From NCBI GenBank assembly GCA_045538735.1, contig JAZSRY010000004.1:3325-67324 (forward strand): DNA of 64,000 bases, read 5' to 3'. The DNA comes from SIG459 sp045538735. Lineage in GTDB: Bacteria; Bacillota; Clostridia; Oscillospirales; Oscillospiraceae. A model generated the notes under the pieces. The model saw nothing but the letters and a program-made list of their open reading frames with translations, ran no database searches and had not been told where the DNA came from. Position 1 is the first letter of the stretch; every line of letters starts with the position of its first letter. The translations under genes were made by a program, and so were the position numbers. Below, in pieces: positions 49,924-58,815 of the stretch.

Positions 49924-51693
49924 ATGAGCAAGGTCAATATTAAGATCGAAGGAAAAAATTATCAGGTTGAAGAAGGCCTGACCATACTGGAAGCTGCCCG
50001 TCAGTGCGGCTATGAGATTCCCTCTCTGTGCACTTTCAACCACGGCGAGTGCAGCCAGGGCTCCTGCCGCGTCTGCCTTGTTGAGGTAAAGGGCGCAAGA
50101 GGACTTGTAGCCTCCTGCGTATACCCCGTCAACGAGGGTATGGAAGTTCTCATCAACTCTCATAAGGCTCTTGAAGCCCGCCGCGTAAGCGTTGAGCTGC
50201 TGCTGAGCAACCATTCCGTCAACTGCCAGGCCTGCGCCAAAAACGGAAAGTGCGAGCTTCTCCATGTTGCAAAGCAGACCCGTGTCCGTGAAGAAATGTT
50301 CAAGGGCGCAAAGACCGAAACTCAGTATGACGATGTAACTCCCGCTATCGTCCGGGATACCAGCAAGTGCATCCTCTGCGGCCGCTGCATTGAGCGCTGC
50401 AAGAATGCCCACGGCAACGGCGTTCTGGGCTTCCAGAAGCGCGGCTTTGAAACCGTTGTGGGTCCCGCAGGCGGCATCACTCTGGATAAGAGTCCCTGCA
50501 TTATGTGCGGCCAGTGCGTCAGCGTCTGCCCCACCGGCGCTCTGATGGCCAAGACCGATATCGACGCTGTTGATATGGCTTTCGCCCAGGGCAAGCATGT
50601 TGTTGTGCAGACCGCTCCTGCGGTTCGCGCAGGTCTCGGCGAAGAGTTCGGCATGCCCATCGGCACCCCCGTAACCGGCAAGATGGTGGCTGCTCTCCGT
50701 CGCCTCGGTTTTGCAAAGGTTTATGACACCAACTTTGCTGCTGACCTCACCATTATGGAAGAGGCAACCGAGCTTCTCGGACGCGTCAGAAATGGCGGCA
50801 CTCTTCCCATGATCACCTCCTGCTCTCCCGGCTGGATCAACTATGCCGAGACCTACTACGGTGACCTTCTGGGACATATTTCCTCCTGCAAGTCTCCTCA
50901 CGAGATGCAGGGCGCTGTCATCAAGAGCTACTATGCCAAGGAAAAGGGCATAGACCCCAAGGATATCTTCGTTGTTTCCATCATGCCCTGCACCGCAAAG
51001 AAGGATGAGAAGGAGCGCAAGCAGCTCCAGCGTGACGGCATCAAGGATGTTGACGCTGTTCTCACCGTCCGTGAGCTGGGCGATATGATAAAGCGCGCAG
51101 GTATCCGCTTCAACCGCCTCCCCGACGAGGAGTTTGACCAGGATCTTCTGGGCGAATATTCCGGCGCAGCCGTTATCTTCGGCGTAACCGGCGGCGTTAT
51201 GGAAGCAGCCCTCCGCACCGCTTACTTTGTCCTTGAGGGCAAGGAGCATGAGGCTATCAAGTTTGAAGCTGTCCGCGGTTTCGAGGGCATCAAGGAAGCC
51301 AGCATGACTCTGGGCGGCATGGAAATAAACATTGCTGTTGCCAGCGGCATGAAGAATGCAAAGGTTCTCCTTGACGATATCCGTGAAGGTAAGAGCAAAT
51401 ATCACTTCATCGAGATTATGGGCTGCCCCGGCGGCTGCATCAACGGCGGCGGTATGCCTATTGTCCGTCACTGCTTCCTCCCCGATGAGGCTCACGACAT
51501 TATGGACACCTACCGCGAGAAGCGCGCCGCCGCCCTCTACAGCGAGGACGAGCGCAACACTCTTCGCCAGAGCCATAACAACAGCCAGATCAAGGCACTC
51601 TATGAGAAGTTCCTGGGCGAGCCCAACAGCCATCTGGCTCACGAGCTGCTCCACACCAGCTATGAGGCAAAGAAGCCCTTTAAGCTTGACTGA
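49924..51693 (+). CDS. hydA: [FeFe]-hydrogenase alpha (catalytic) subunit (HydA/HndD)
   Basis: 589 residues, M3-type. N-terminal 2Fe-2S ferredoxin domain (CGYEIPSLCTFNHGECSQGSCRVC), a His-Cys3 4Fe-4S site (HSVNCQACAKNGKCEL), and two 4Fe-4S clusters (CILCGRCIERCKNA, CIMCGQCVSVCPTGAL). H-cluster motifs: L1 TSCSPGW with Cys300, L2 MPCTAKKDE, and L3 EIMGCPGGCINGGG. The residue after Cys300 is Ser301, where the common L1 motif TSCCPxW has a second Cys that relays protons. AAGGAGGGAATCTGA precedes the ATG. With HydB and HydC it forms an NAD(H)/ferredoxin-coupled hydrogenase; maturases HydEFG are not in this window. Confidence 0.95.
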   Translation: MSKVNIKIEGKNYQVEEGLTILEAARQCGYEIPSLCTFNHGECSQGSCRVCLVEVKGARGLVASCVYPVNEGMEVLINSHKALEARRVSVELLLSNHSVNCQACAKNGKCELLHVAKQTRVREEMFKGAKTETQYDDVTPAIVRDTSKCILCGRCIERCKNAHGNGVLGFQKRGFETVVGPAGGITLDKSPCIMCGQCVSVCPTGALMAKTDIDAVDMAFAQGKHVVVQTAPAVRAGLGEEFGMPIGTPVTGKMVAALRRLGFAKVYDTNFAADLTIMEEATELLGRVRNGGTLPMITSCSPGWINYAETYYGDLLGHISSCKSPHEMQGAVIKSYYAKEKGIDPKDIFVVSIMPCTAKKDEKERKQLQRDGIKDVDAVLTVRELGDMIKRAGIRFNRLPDEEFDQDLLGEYSGAAVIFGVTGGVMEAALRTAYFVLEGKEHEAIKFEAVRGFEGIKEASMTLGGMEINIAVASGMKNAKVLLDDIREGKSKYHFIEIMGCPGGCINGGGMPIVRHCFLPDEAHDIMDTYREKRAAALYSEDERNTLRQSHNNSQIKALYEKFLGEPNSHLAHELLHTSYEAKKPFKLD

Positions 51694-51738
51694 TAAAAGT
51701 TAAGACCCGCCCAAGTTCAAGGCGGATTTGTCAAAAAA

Positions 51739-51780
51739 TAACAGGCACTCGGTGATTAAACCGAGTGCCTGTTATTTTAT
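51739..51780. terminator. Terminator between hydA and the MFS gene
   Basis: AACAGGCACTCGGT, loop GATTA, and its complement, then TATTTTATT; a 14-bp stem. Confidence 0.85.
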
Positions 51781-51787
51781 TAAAATT

Positions 51788-53107
51788 TTAGTTTTCTTTT
51801 TTAACGGGACGCACAAGAATAACGCTCAGTAGCAGCGCAACAAGATAAAGGGCGGCGGTCACATAAAGAACTATCTGATATCCGGTGGGGTTCACCATGT
51901 TGCCGCTGATTTCCACCATTTCACCGAAATGGTTGACAATCCAGGTTGCAAGCTGGTTGCCGCTGAGACCCGCAAAGGCCCATGCGGAAAGAGTGATGCC
52001 GTGGAGGGCGCTGATGCTGCCCATACCGTAATGGTCGGAAAGCAGGGGAGCTACATTGGAGAAACCGCCGCCGTAGCCTGCGTTGACAACCATAATGAGA
52101 ATAAGAACGAGAATGGCGGAGAGCTTGTTTTCAGCCCCGTTTCCGATGCCTCCGGTGATAAGCACTACCACATTGAAGGCGATGGAAAGGGCGAAAATCA
52201 GCTTGTAAATGGTGTTGCGGTCCTTGGTATGGTCACCGATGCCAGAGAAGAAAAGACGGCCGCCTGCGTTAAATATGGCAGACAGGGTGGAGACCAAAGC
52301 AACGGCAGATGCCATGCCGATGCATTTTACAATGGCCTTTTCCTGAGAGAGGAGAGCAAGACCGCAGGTAATGTTAATGTAGAACATAAGCCAAATGCCT
52401 ATGTAGTTGCGGATGGGTCGGGTTTTAATGACGGAAAGGATGCCCTGTCCTTTTTCGTTTTTCTGAGGCTCATGCCAGCCCTCGGGCTTTTTCAGCAGTC
52501 GGTGGCCTATGAACATCATGACAAAGTATACTCCGGCAAGAATGAAGAACATCTTATAGATGCCGCCCTCGCCAAGACGGCTCAGGAGCGCCTGCATAAT
52601 GGGGCTGGCAATGGCCTTTGCAGCACCGAAGCCCGCCACGGCCAGACCGGTGGCCAGACCCTTCTGCTTGCTGAACCACAGCATCAGAGTTTTAACGGGG
52701 GAGAGATATCCGGTGCCCAGACCGATGCCCATAATAAAGCCGTAGCAGACATACATACCCACAAGGGCCAATATGCTGCCTTTGTGCAGGCCGCCGTAGT
52801 AGATGAAGAAACCTGTGCCTGCCATACCGATGGCAAAGGTTATGGTGGATATCAGTGAGGATTTGTGGATATCCCGTTCAACAATATTGCCAAGGAAGGC
52901 GGCAGACATGCCCAAAAAGAAGATTGCGATGCTGAAAGCCCACTCGGTGGCAGATTTGGAGAAGCCGATATGGTCGGCGATTTCCTGGCTGAAAATGGAC
53001 CAGCAGTATACGGTGCCGATGCTGCAGTGGATAAGCAGCGCGGGTATGGCACCGCAAAGCCATTTGTTGTTTAGACGGCTGCGAGGGGAAGCTTTGATTT
53101 TTTCCAT
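51788..53107 (-). CDS. MFS transporter of the oxalate/formate antiporter (OFA) family
   Basis: 439 residues from the ATG at 53107 (AAGGAAAGG upstream); a longer frame lacks a ribosome site. Twelve helices. N-terminal GAIPALLIHCSIGTVYCWSIFSQEI is the OFA opening, with the Gly-rich GIGLGTGYLSPVKTLMLWF near 125-143 and LATGLAVAGFGAAKAIASP near 150. OFA carriers exchange small organic anions (oxalate/formate, lactate, pyruvate) or related acids. Substrate unknown; no oxalate-metabolism gene nearby. Confidence 0.88.
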   Translation of the reverse strand: MEKIKASPRSRLNNKWLCGAIPALLIHCSIGTVYCWSIFSQEIADHIGFSKSATEWAFSIAIFFLGMSAAFLGNIVERDIHKSSLISTITFAIGMAGTGFFIYYGGLHKGSILALVGMYVCYGFIMGIGLGTGYLSPVKTLMLWFSKQKGLATGLAVAGFGAAKAIASPIMQALLSRLGEGGIYKMFFILAGVYFVMMFIGHRLLKKPEGWHEPQKNEKGQGILSVIKTRPIRNYIGIWLMFYINITCGLALLSQEKAIVKCIGMASAVALVSTLSAIFNAGGRLFFSGIGDHTKDRNTIYKLIFALSIAFNVVVLITGGIGNGAENKLSAILVLILIMVVNAGYGGGFSNVAPLLSDHYGMGSISALHGITLSAWAFAGLSGNQLATWIVNHFGEMVEISGNMVNPTGYQIVLYVTAALYLVALLLSVILVRPVKKEN

Positions 53108-53251
53108 AGTTTTCCTTTCCTTTCCGGTTGCCCGGTCTTGGCGCATGAAAAATAAAACACGCCGCACATCCGGGATTAAGTGCCCAGACGGTCGGCTCTA
53201 CTGCTATACTCCCCGTGGTCAATTCCACTGAATCCGTCAGTCGTATAACTG

Positions 53252-53279
53252 GTATTATGATATCAATAAGAAAAGTCAA
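53252..53279 (-). promoter_or_regulatory. Candidate promoter of the OFA transporter
   Basis: Minus-strand TTGACT (53274-53279) and TAATAC (53252-53257), 16-bp spacer; weak -10. The rest of 53108-53251 shows nothing recognisable. Confidence 0.4.
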
Positions 53280-53305
53280 AGTCAACAATAATCAGAAAAA
53301 ATATA

Positions 53306-53341
53306 AAAAAAGAGCTTTCGGAAGCCCGAAAGCTCTTTTTT
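53306..53341 (-). terminator. Terminator of the nucleoside ABC operon
   Basis: AAAAAAGAGCTTTCGG, loop AAG, CCCGAAAGCTCTTTTTT, 8 bp beyond the last permease stop. Confidence 0.85.
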
Positions 53342-53349
53342 GTTAGGTT

Positions 53350-54381
53350 TTAACGACTGCCCTTGTCGTAGGGAATACCTTCCGCCTTGGGAGCGCGGGA
53401 GCTCTTGGAGGTGAAGGCCAGAACAATGAGGGTGATGAGGTAGGGCAGCATACGGTAGAGGTGGGAGGAAATTCCCAGCTCGGCCAGAAGGAAGCGGCCG
53501 TCGCCGTTGATATCGATGCTGGAGTAAGCAGCTGCAATGCACTTGAAAAGACCGAAGAGCAGTGCGGACCAGGCGATGTTGCCGGGTTTCCAGTTACCGA
53601 ATATCATAACGGCCAGAGCGAGGAAGCCGAAGCCTGCAACGCTGCCGTCTGCGGAGCAGTTGGTGGTGGTGAGAGCATAGACGAAACCGCCCATACCAGC
53701 CAGTGCACCGGAAATGGTGGTGCCGGCGTAGCGCATGCGGTAAACATTGATGCCCAGAGAGTCGGCAGCCTGGGGATTTTCGCCGCAGGCACGGAGACGA
53801 AGACCGAACTTGGTCTTGTAGAGAATGATACTGAGCACAATGAAGAGAATAATGCAGACATAGGTTGCGATGTAAACCTTCAGCAGGAAGGTGTTGGTGA
53901 AGAAGTCAACATCGGCGCGGCGGTCAATGCCGAAGGTGGAGCGCTTGAGCATGAACCAGCTGGCAGAGTCACCGGATGCCATCTGAAGAGTGTTCTGGTT
54001 GGCAATGATGCGGACAAGGAAGAGCACCAGAGCGGGAGCCAGAAGGTTCAGAGCGGTACCGCCGATGGTCTGATCGGCGCGGAGGTTGATGGATGCAAAG
54101 CTGAGGAGCAGTGAGAAGATTGCGCCGAGAAGGGCAGCGGCAAGCATTGCCAAAAGCTCAAAGCCCTGAAGAGCGATCCAGTTTCCTGCGTCGTATGCGG
54201 CCTGGAAAACCTCGGCCTGCTGCATAACACGGACAAAGAGAACTCCGATAAAGGCGCCGAATATCATGATACCTTCAAGAGCAAGGTTGATGATACCGCT
54301 TCGCTCTGCAAAAACACCTGCAAGAGCGACGATCATAAGGGGTACGGCGTAGATAAGAGTCTGCTGAATAAGGAATGTCAT
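53350..54381 (-). CDS. Nucleoside ABC transporter permease, subunit 2
   Basis: 343 residues, about eight to ten membrane helices, of the branched-chain/ribose-type (BPD_transp_2) permease family. Signature stretches: LALEGIMIFGAFIGVL near 34-49 and GENPQAADSLGINVYRMRYAGTTISGALAGMGGFVYAL near 210-248. It pairs with the longer permease encoded just upstream to form the importer channel. The start overlaps the previous gene by 4 bp (ATGA). It is the last gene of the operon. Confidence 0.92.
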   Translation of the reverse strand: MTFLIQQTLIYAVPLMIVALAGVFAERSGIINLALEGIMIFGAFIGVLFVRVMQQAEVFQAAYDAGNWIALQGFELLAMLAAALLGAIFSLLLSFASINLRADQTIGGTALNLLAPALVLFLVRIIANQNTLQMASGDSASWFMLKRSTFGIDRRADVDFFTNTFLLKVYIATYVCIILFIVLSIILYKTKFGLRLRACGENPQAADSLGINVYRMRYAGTTISGALAGMGGFVYALTTTNCSADGSVAGFGFLALAVMIFGNWKPGNIAWSALLFGLFKCIAAAYSSIDINGDGRFLLAELGISSHLYRMLPYLITLIVLAFTSKSSRAPKAEGIPYDKGSR

Positions 54382-55703
54382 ATCTCGTCGCCTCCTTTCT
54401 CGGTTTCATCTTCGGAAACTGTTGGCGTTTCCTCGGAAGTGACTTCTTCGCCGGCAGGTTCGTTTTCAGCAGCGGGCGAAGGTTCGGCATTGGCATTTAC
54501 CGCGCCCACCTTGTCCTTCTTGCGGCCGCTGAGCCACATACGGATAACAAGGGAGAATGCGGAGAGATAAACGATAACAGCAATGATAACGTCGGTGATG
54601 TATTCGTTGTAGGCGGTGAGCTTGGTAAGCTGGAGACCGACGATGTCCAGCATAGCCATGAATATACCGGAGAAGACAACGGCAATGGGGTTGTTCAGAG
54701 CCAGAAGTGCAACGGGGATGCCGTTGAAGCCCTCATCGGGGAGAGACTGATAGGTGGTCCAGAAGAACTCGGTGTTGCCGCTGAGCCAGTAGAGGCTGGC
54801 GCCTGCAGCTGCAAGAGCGCCGGCGATAGCCATGGAGAGAACGATGTTGCGCTTATCCTTGATGCCGGCGTAGCGTGCGCTGTGGCGGTTGGCACCGCAG
54901 GCCTTCAGCTCGTAGCCCAGGGTGGTCTTGTTCATCAGGATGTACATCAGAATTGCGATGGCGATGGCAACGAGGATACCTGCGTTGACCTGGCTGCCCA
55001 CGAATATCTTGTCGAGACCCAGCTTGGGAGTGGCAACGCCGAAGCCGTCCACATAAGCGCCGTCCACAAGACCGTAGGTGGTTTTGTAAATATAGGCAGT
55101 CTTGGTGCCTTCAACAATGTTTTTCAGGTTGGACTTATCAAAAAGCCATGTTACAAGGTTTGCTGCAATCCAGTTGGTCATAATGCAGGCCAGAACCTCG
55201 TTGATATTGAGAAAGGCCTTGACTATGCCGGGGATAGCGCCCCAGAGAGCACCTGCCAGGCAGCCTGCGGCAAAAGCAAGAATCCAGACAAGACCATCGG
55301 GAATTGCGCCGTCGGGAATGGAGAGAGCGACAAATAAGGTGGCGGCAGTACCCATCAGGTACTGGCCGGGAGCACCGATGTTGAAAAGACCGGTTTTGAA
55401 TGCAACCGCAACGGAAAGACCGGTGAGAATCAGGGGGGTTGCGCGGAAGAGCATATTACCCACGTTGGCGCTGTTGAAGCCCCAACTGAGATTACCCACG
55501 CTGTCGCGTCCGGTGGAGAGAATACCTGCAAATATGAGGCGGAAGCCTTCCCATGCACCGGTGAGAGAGATGCGCTCATTGAAAAGGCCGACGATGACAA
55601 CGGCAATGCCGCCCACGAGAAGGCCAATGATAATACTCAGAAGGGAGGCAAGAATCTTCTTGGTGCCGTCTTTATTGTAGAGGTTGACTAATTTTTCTTT
55701 CAT
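54378..55703 (-). CDS. Nucleoside ABC transporter permease, subunit 1, with acidic C-terminal tail
   Basis: 441 residues, same permease family: TGLSVAVAFKTGLFNIGAPGQYLMG near 94-118, then GAIPGIVKAFLNINEVLACIMTNWIAANL near 153-181, and KACGANRHSARYAGIKDKRN near 275. The usual length is about 350-370. Here an acidic Glu/Ala/Pro-rich tail of about 45 residues follows the last helix. Coupled by 4-bp overlaps to the ATPase gene before and the second permease after. Confidence 0.92.
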   Translation of the reverse strand: MKEKLVNLYNKDGTKKILASLLSIIIGLLVGGIAVVIVGLFNERISLTGAWEGFRLIFAGILSTGRDSVGNLSWGFNSANVGNMLFRATPLILTGLSVAVAFKTGLFNIGAPGQYLMGTAATLFVALSIPDGAIPDGLVWILAFAAGCLAGALWGAIPGIVKAFLNINEVLACIMTNWIAANLVTWLFDKSNLKNIVEGTKTAYIYKTTYGLVDGAYVDGFGVATPKLGLDKIFVGSQVNAGILVAIAIAILMYILMNKTTLGYELKACGANRHSARYAGIKDKRNIVLSMAIAGALAAAGASLYWLSGNTEFFWTTYQSLPDEGFNGIPVALLALNNPIAVVFSGIFMAMLDIVGLQLTKLTAYNEYITDVIIAVIVYLSAFSLVIRMWLSGRKKDKVGAVNANAEPSPAAENEPAGEEVTSEETPTVSEDETEKGGDEI

Positions 55704-57244
55704 TTTGCCTCACCTCCAACATTTTCGCGCTTTGCGCCTGCCATATAAAGACCAAGCTCGGATACGGTGGTTTTCTTGGGATCCAGCTCACCGACGATTT
55801 CACCCTCATACATAACGAGGATACGGTCGGAAAGACTCATAACTTCTTCAAGCTCAAGGCTGACCAGCAAAATAGCCTTGCCTCTGTCACGCTCGGCAAC
55901 GAGCTGACCGTGGATATATTCAATAGCGCCGACGTCCAGACCGCGGGTGGGCTGAACGGCAACGATGAGGGACTTATCTCTGTCAACCTCGCGGGCGATG
56001 ATGGCCTTCTGCTGGTTACCGCCGGACATGCTGCGGGCAACGGTGACACTACCCTGACCGGAGCGGACGTCATACTGCTCTATGAGAGCGTCGGAATACT
56101 CGCGGACAGCGTCATTTTTGATGAAGCCCAGCTTCTGGAACTGAGGCTCATTATAGCGCTGGAGAACCATGTTCTGCTCCAGAGTGAAGTCCAGAACGAG
56201 GCCGTGCTTATGTCTGTCCTCGGGAATGTGGCTCATGTTGGCGCCACGGGTCTTGATACTTGCCTTGGAAATATCCTTGCCGCAGAGGGTGACCTTGCCG
56301 CCGTTGCTCTTCTCAAGACCGGTGAGACCGTAGACAAGCTCGGTCTGACCGTTGCCGTCAATGCCAGCGATACAGACGATTTCGCCTGCGCGGACATCAA
56401 AGGAAACGTTGTTTACGGCATTTTTCTTGCTAAGGGCGGAAGGAACGCAAAGACCCCGAACAGAAAGTATGGTCTCGGCGGGTTTGGCTTCGGTCTTATC
56501 GACCTCAAGCTGAACGGGACGGCCGACCATCATGTTGCTGAGTTCCTGCTTGTTGGTGTTCCTGGTCTCAACAGTACCAACATACTTACCCTTGCGCAAA
56601 ACGGTGACGCGGTCGGAAACTGCCATAATCTCGTTGAGCTTGTGGGTTATGAAGAGTATGCTCTTGCCTTCGGCAGCAAAGCCCTTCATGGTGGCCATCA
56701 GCTCATCAATCTCCTGAGGAGTGAGAACTGCGGTGGGCTCGTCGAAAATGAGGATGTCATTGTCGCGATAGAGCATCTTCAAAATTTCGACACGCTGCTG
56801 CATACCGACGGTGATGTTTTCAATCTTGGCATCGAGGTCAACGGAAAGGCCGTATTTCTTGCTTATCTCCTCAACCTTTTTGCGGGCAGCCTTCTTCTGC
56901 AGGAAGCCCATCTTGGTGGTCTCTGCGCCAAGAACAATGTTATCCATTACGGTGAAAACGTCAACCAGCTTGAAGTGCTGGTGAACCATTCCTATTCCCA
57001 ATGCGGTTGCATCGTTGGGGTTGTTGATTTTAACGGGCTTGCCGTTTTTGCGGATCTCACCCTCTTCGGGCTGATAGAGACCGAAAAGAACACTCATAAG
57101 AGTGGATTTGCCGGCGCCGTTTTCGCCCAGCAGGGCATGGATTTCGCCTTTCTTGAGCTGCAGAGTTATATTGTCGTTAGCTCTGATTCCGGGGAATTCC
57201 TTGGTGATGTTAAGCATCTCTATTACATAAGGAGAGCCTTCCAT
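55700..57244 (-). CDS. Nucleoside ABC transporter ATP-binding protein (two ABC domains)
   Basis: 514 residues from the ATG at 57244; an in-frame extension upstream is AT-rich and lacks a site. First ABC domain: Walker A GENGAGKS at 40-47, signature TVGMQQRVEILK near 140, Walker B ILIFDEPTAVL near 160. Second domain: the P-loop is degenerate (GIDGNGQT, Gln for Lys) but the signature MSGGNQQK and a His-lacking switch region are kept. This is the usual asymmetric pattern of the ribose/nucleoside class. It energises the two permeases that follow. Confidence 0.93.
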   Translation of the reverse strand: MEGSPYVIEMLNITKEFPGIRANDNITLQLKKGEIHALLGENGAGKSTLMSVLFGLYQPEEGEIRKNGKPVKINNPNDATALGIGMVHQHFKLVDVFTVMDNIVLGAETTKMGFLQKKAARKKVEEISKKYGLSVDLDAKIENITVGMQQRVEILKMLYRDNDILIFDEPTAVLTPQEIDELMATMKGFAAEGKSILFITHKLNEIMAVSDRVTVLRKGKYVGTVETRNTNKQELSNMMVGRPVQLEVDKTEAKPAETILSVRGLCVPSALSKKNAVNNVSFDVRAGEIVCIAGIDGNGQTELVYGLTGLEKSNGGKVTLCGKDISKASIKTRGANMSHIPEDRHKHGLVLDFTLEQNMVLQRYNEPQFQKLGFIKNDAVREYSDALIEQYDVRSGQGSVTVARSMSGGNQQKAIIAREVDRDKSLIVAVQPTRGLDVGAIEYIHGQLVAERDRGKAILLVSLELEEVMSLSDRILVMYEGEIVGELDPKKTTVSELGLYMAGAKRENVGGEAK

Positions 57245-57396
57245 ACAAGCCACCCACTTTCCTCTTTTTCTTTTGGACCTAATCAGGTCATAATACCACT
57301 TTATTATAATATCGGGGAAGCAAAAAAGCAAGAAAAGCCTCACGGTTTTGGGATAAAAAACAGTGGGGCTTTTGTGTTATAAATGACGAAAAAGGT

Positions 57397-57432
57397 AAAA
57401 AAAGAGAAGCCCCGAAGGACTTCTCTTTTTGT
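57397..57432 (-). terminator. Stem-loop after the nucleoside-binding lipoprotein gene
   Basis: AAAAAGAGAAG and CTTCTCTTTTT flank a 10-nt loop. It lies between the lipoprotein gene and its ABC genes and may attenuate the downstream ABC part, giving an excess of binding protein. Confidence 0.6.
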
Positions 57433-57450
57433 GTTTGATTAGCTTATAGC

Positions 57451-58659
57451 TTAGCCACCGATGATGTTAACAGTGGTGTTGTCGGTGCTTGCGGGAGCAG
57501 CCATCTCGGAGTTGTTGTCAACAACGAGAGTGCCGGAAGCCATGTCAGCCAGCATTGCCTCGTAAGCATCAACAGTCCAGCCCTCGAGGGACCAGGTAGC
57601 GGTGGGGAGACCTACAGCGCCGTCAGCTGCACCAAGGGAGGTGCCGGTGCCGTTGCCGCCGATTTCAGCCCAGGTGCCATCATAGACCTTTGCGCAAGCC
57701 CACTGAACGGAAGCTGCAAGGCCCTTCATAGCAGAGGTGATAACGGTGTCGGACTCGAAGCTCTGGTCGACGTCAACGCCGATAACAGCGCCGTCGTTAG
57801 CAGCAGCAGCTGCAACGATGGACTGGAACATAGAGCCGCCGCAAGCGAAGATAACCTCGGTGCCGTTTGCGTACCAGCCGGCAGCCATGGTCTGGAGCTC
57901 AGGAGAAGCGGAGAAGGATGCGCCGTACTCCCAAGAGTAGTTGATGGAGATGTTTACGTCCAGTTCCTTGGCAGCTGCATCAGCGCCCTGAACGAAGCCC
58001 CAGCCGTAACGGATGCAAGCGGGGTTGGTCCCGCCGCCGCCGCCGCAGAAGCCGAGCTTGGTGTAGCCGTCCTTAACAGCTGCATAACCGGCCAGGTAGC
58101 CGGGCTGCTCTTCTGCGAAGAAGATGCCTGCAACGTTGGCGAGACCGAGATCCCAACCATCGATGAAGATGAACATAACATCGGTGAACTCTTCAGCAGC
58201 CTTCTGAAGAGCAGCAGCCTGCATGAAGCCGGCAGCGACAACGACCTGAGCGCCGTTTTCGCAAGCAGCCTTCATAGCATCGTAACGGTCGTCGTCGGTA
58301 GCGGCGTCGCCGTTTGCGGGCTGATAGTACTTGTAAGCGAGGTTGTTGTTGGCAGCGAAGAGCTTAACGCCGTCATAGGTGCCCTGGTTGAAGCTCTTGT
58401 CCTTCAGCTGACCAACGTCAGTGATGAAGGCGACCTGATACTTGCCGTCTTCGGCAGTCATATCGTCGGGGATCTCGTCGGGGTTGGTGATGACGGTGGG
58501 CTCTGCGGGCTCAGCGGGAGCTGCAGGCTCAGCGGGAGCAGCGGGCTCAGCGGGGGCAGCGGGCTCTGCAGGAGCGGCGGGAGCTGCGGGCTGTGCGCCG
58601 CAGGCAGCCATTGCAAAGACCATCACGAGAGCAAGAAACAGTGCGATGAACTTTTTCAT
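57451..58659 (-). CDS. BMP-family nucleoside-binding lipoprotein (PnrA-like)
   Basis: 402 residues. Signal peptide with lipobox AMAAC (Cys20), then an extended linker of repeated Pro-Ala-Ala-Pro-Ala-Glu units (about 24-53). The BMP (Med/PnrA) domain begins YQVAFITDVGQLKDKSFNQGTYDG near residue 73. Later motifs: FIFIDGWD, FFAEEQPGYLAGYAA and VIGVDVDQ. PnrA proteins bind purine and other nucleosides and deliver them to this class of ABC importer. First gene of the operon. Codon use suggests strong expression. Confidence 0.92.
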   Translation of the reverse strand: MKKFIALFLALVMVFAMAACGAQPAAPAAPAEPAAPAEPAAPAEPAAPAEPAEPTVITNPDEIPDDMTAEDGKYQVAFITDVGQLKDKSFNQGTYDGVKLFAANNNLAYKYYQPANGDAATDDDRYDAMKAACENGAQVVVAAGFMQAAALQKAAEEFTDVMFIFIDGWDLGLANVAGIFFAEEQPGYLAGYAAVKDGYTKLGFCGGGGGTNPACIRYGWGFVQGADAAAKELDVNISINYSWEYGASFSASPELQTMAAGWYANGTEVIFACGGSMFQSIVAAAAANDGAVIGVDVDQSFESDTVITSAMKGLAASVQWACAKVYDGTWAEIGGNGTGTSLGAADGAVGLPTATWSLEGWTVDAYEAMLADMASGTLVVDNNSEMAAPASTDNTTVNIIGG

Positions 58660-58731
58660 GTTTTTTTCTCCTTTGATTTATATTTGGTTTTTTTGCTAAC
58701 ACTTTAACGGGTCTGCATTAAACACGCGGGT

Positions 58732-58761
58732 ATTATATCACCATTCCAAGGACTAAATCAA
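58732..58761 (-). promoter_or_regulatory. Promoter of the nucleoside importer operon
   Basis: Minus-strand TTGATT (58756-58761) and TATAAT (58732-58737), 18-bp spacer, about 70 bp upstream of the ATG. A hairpin ACATAAGA/TCTTATGT at 58788-58809 lies between deoD and this promoter. Confidence 0.7.
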
Positions 58762-58815
58762 GCTTTAAACCGAAAGAAATAGCGGTCACATAAGAGAAAA
58801 TTCTTATGTAAACAC

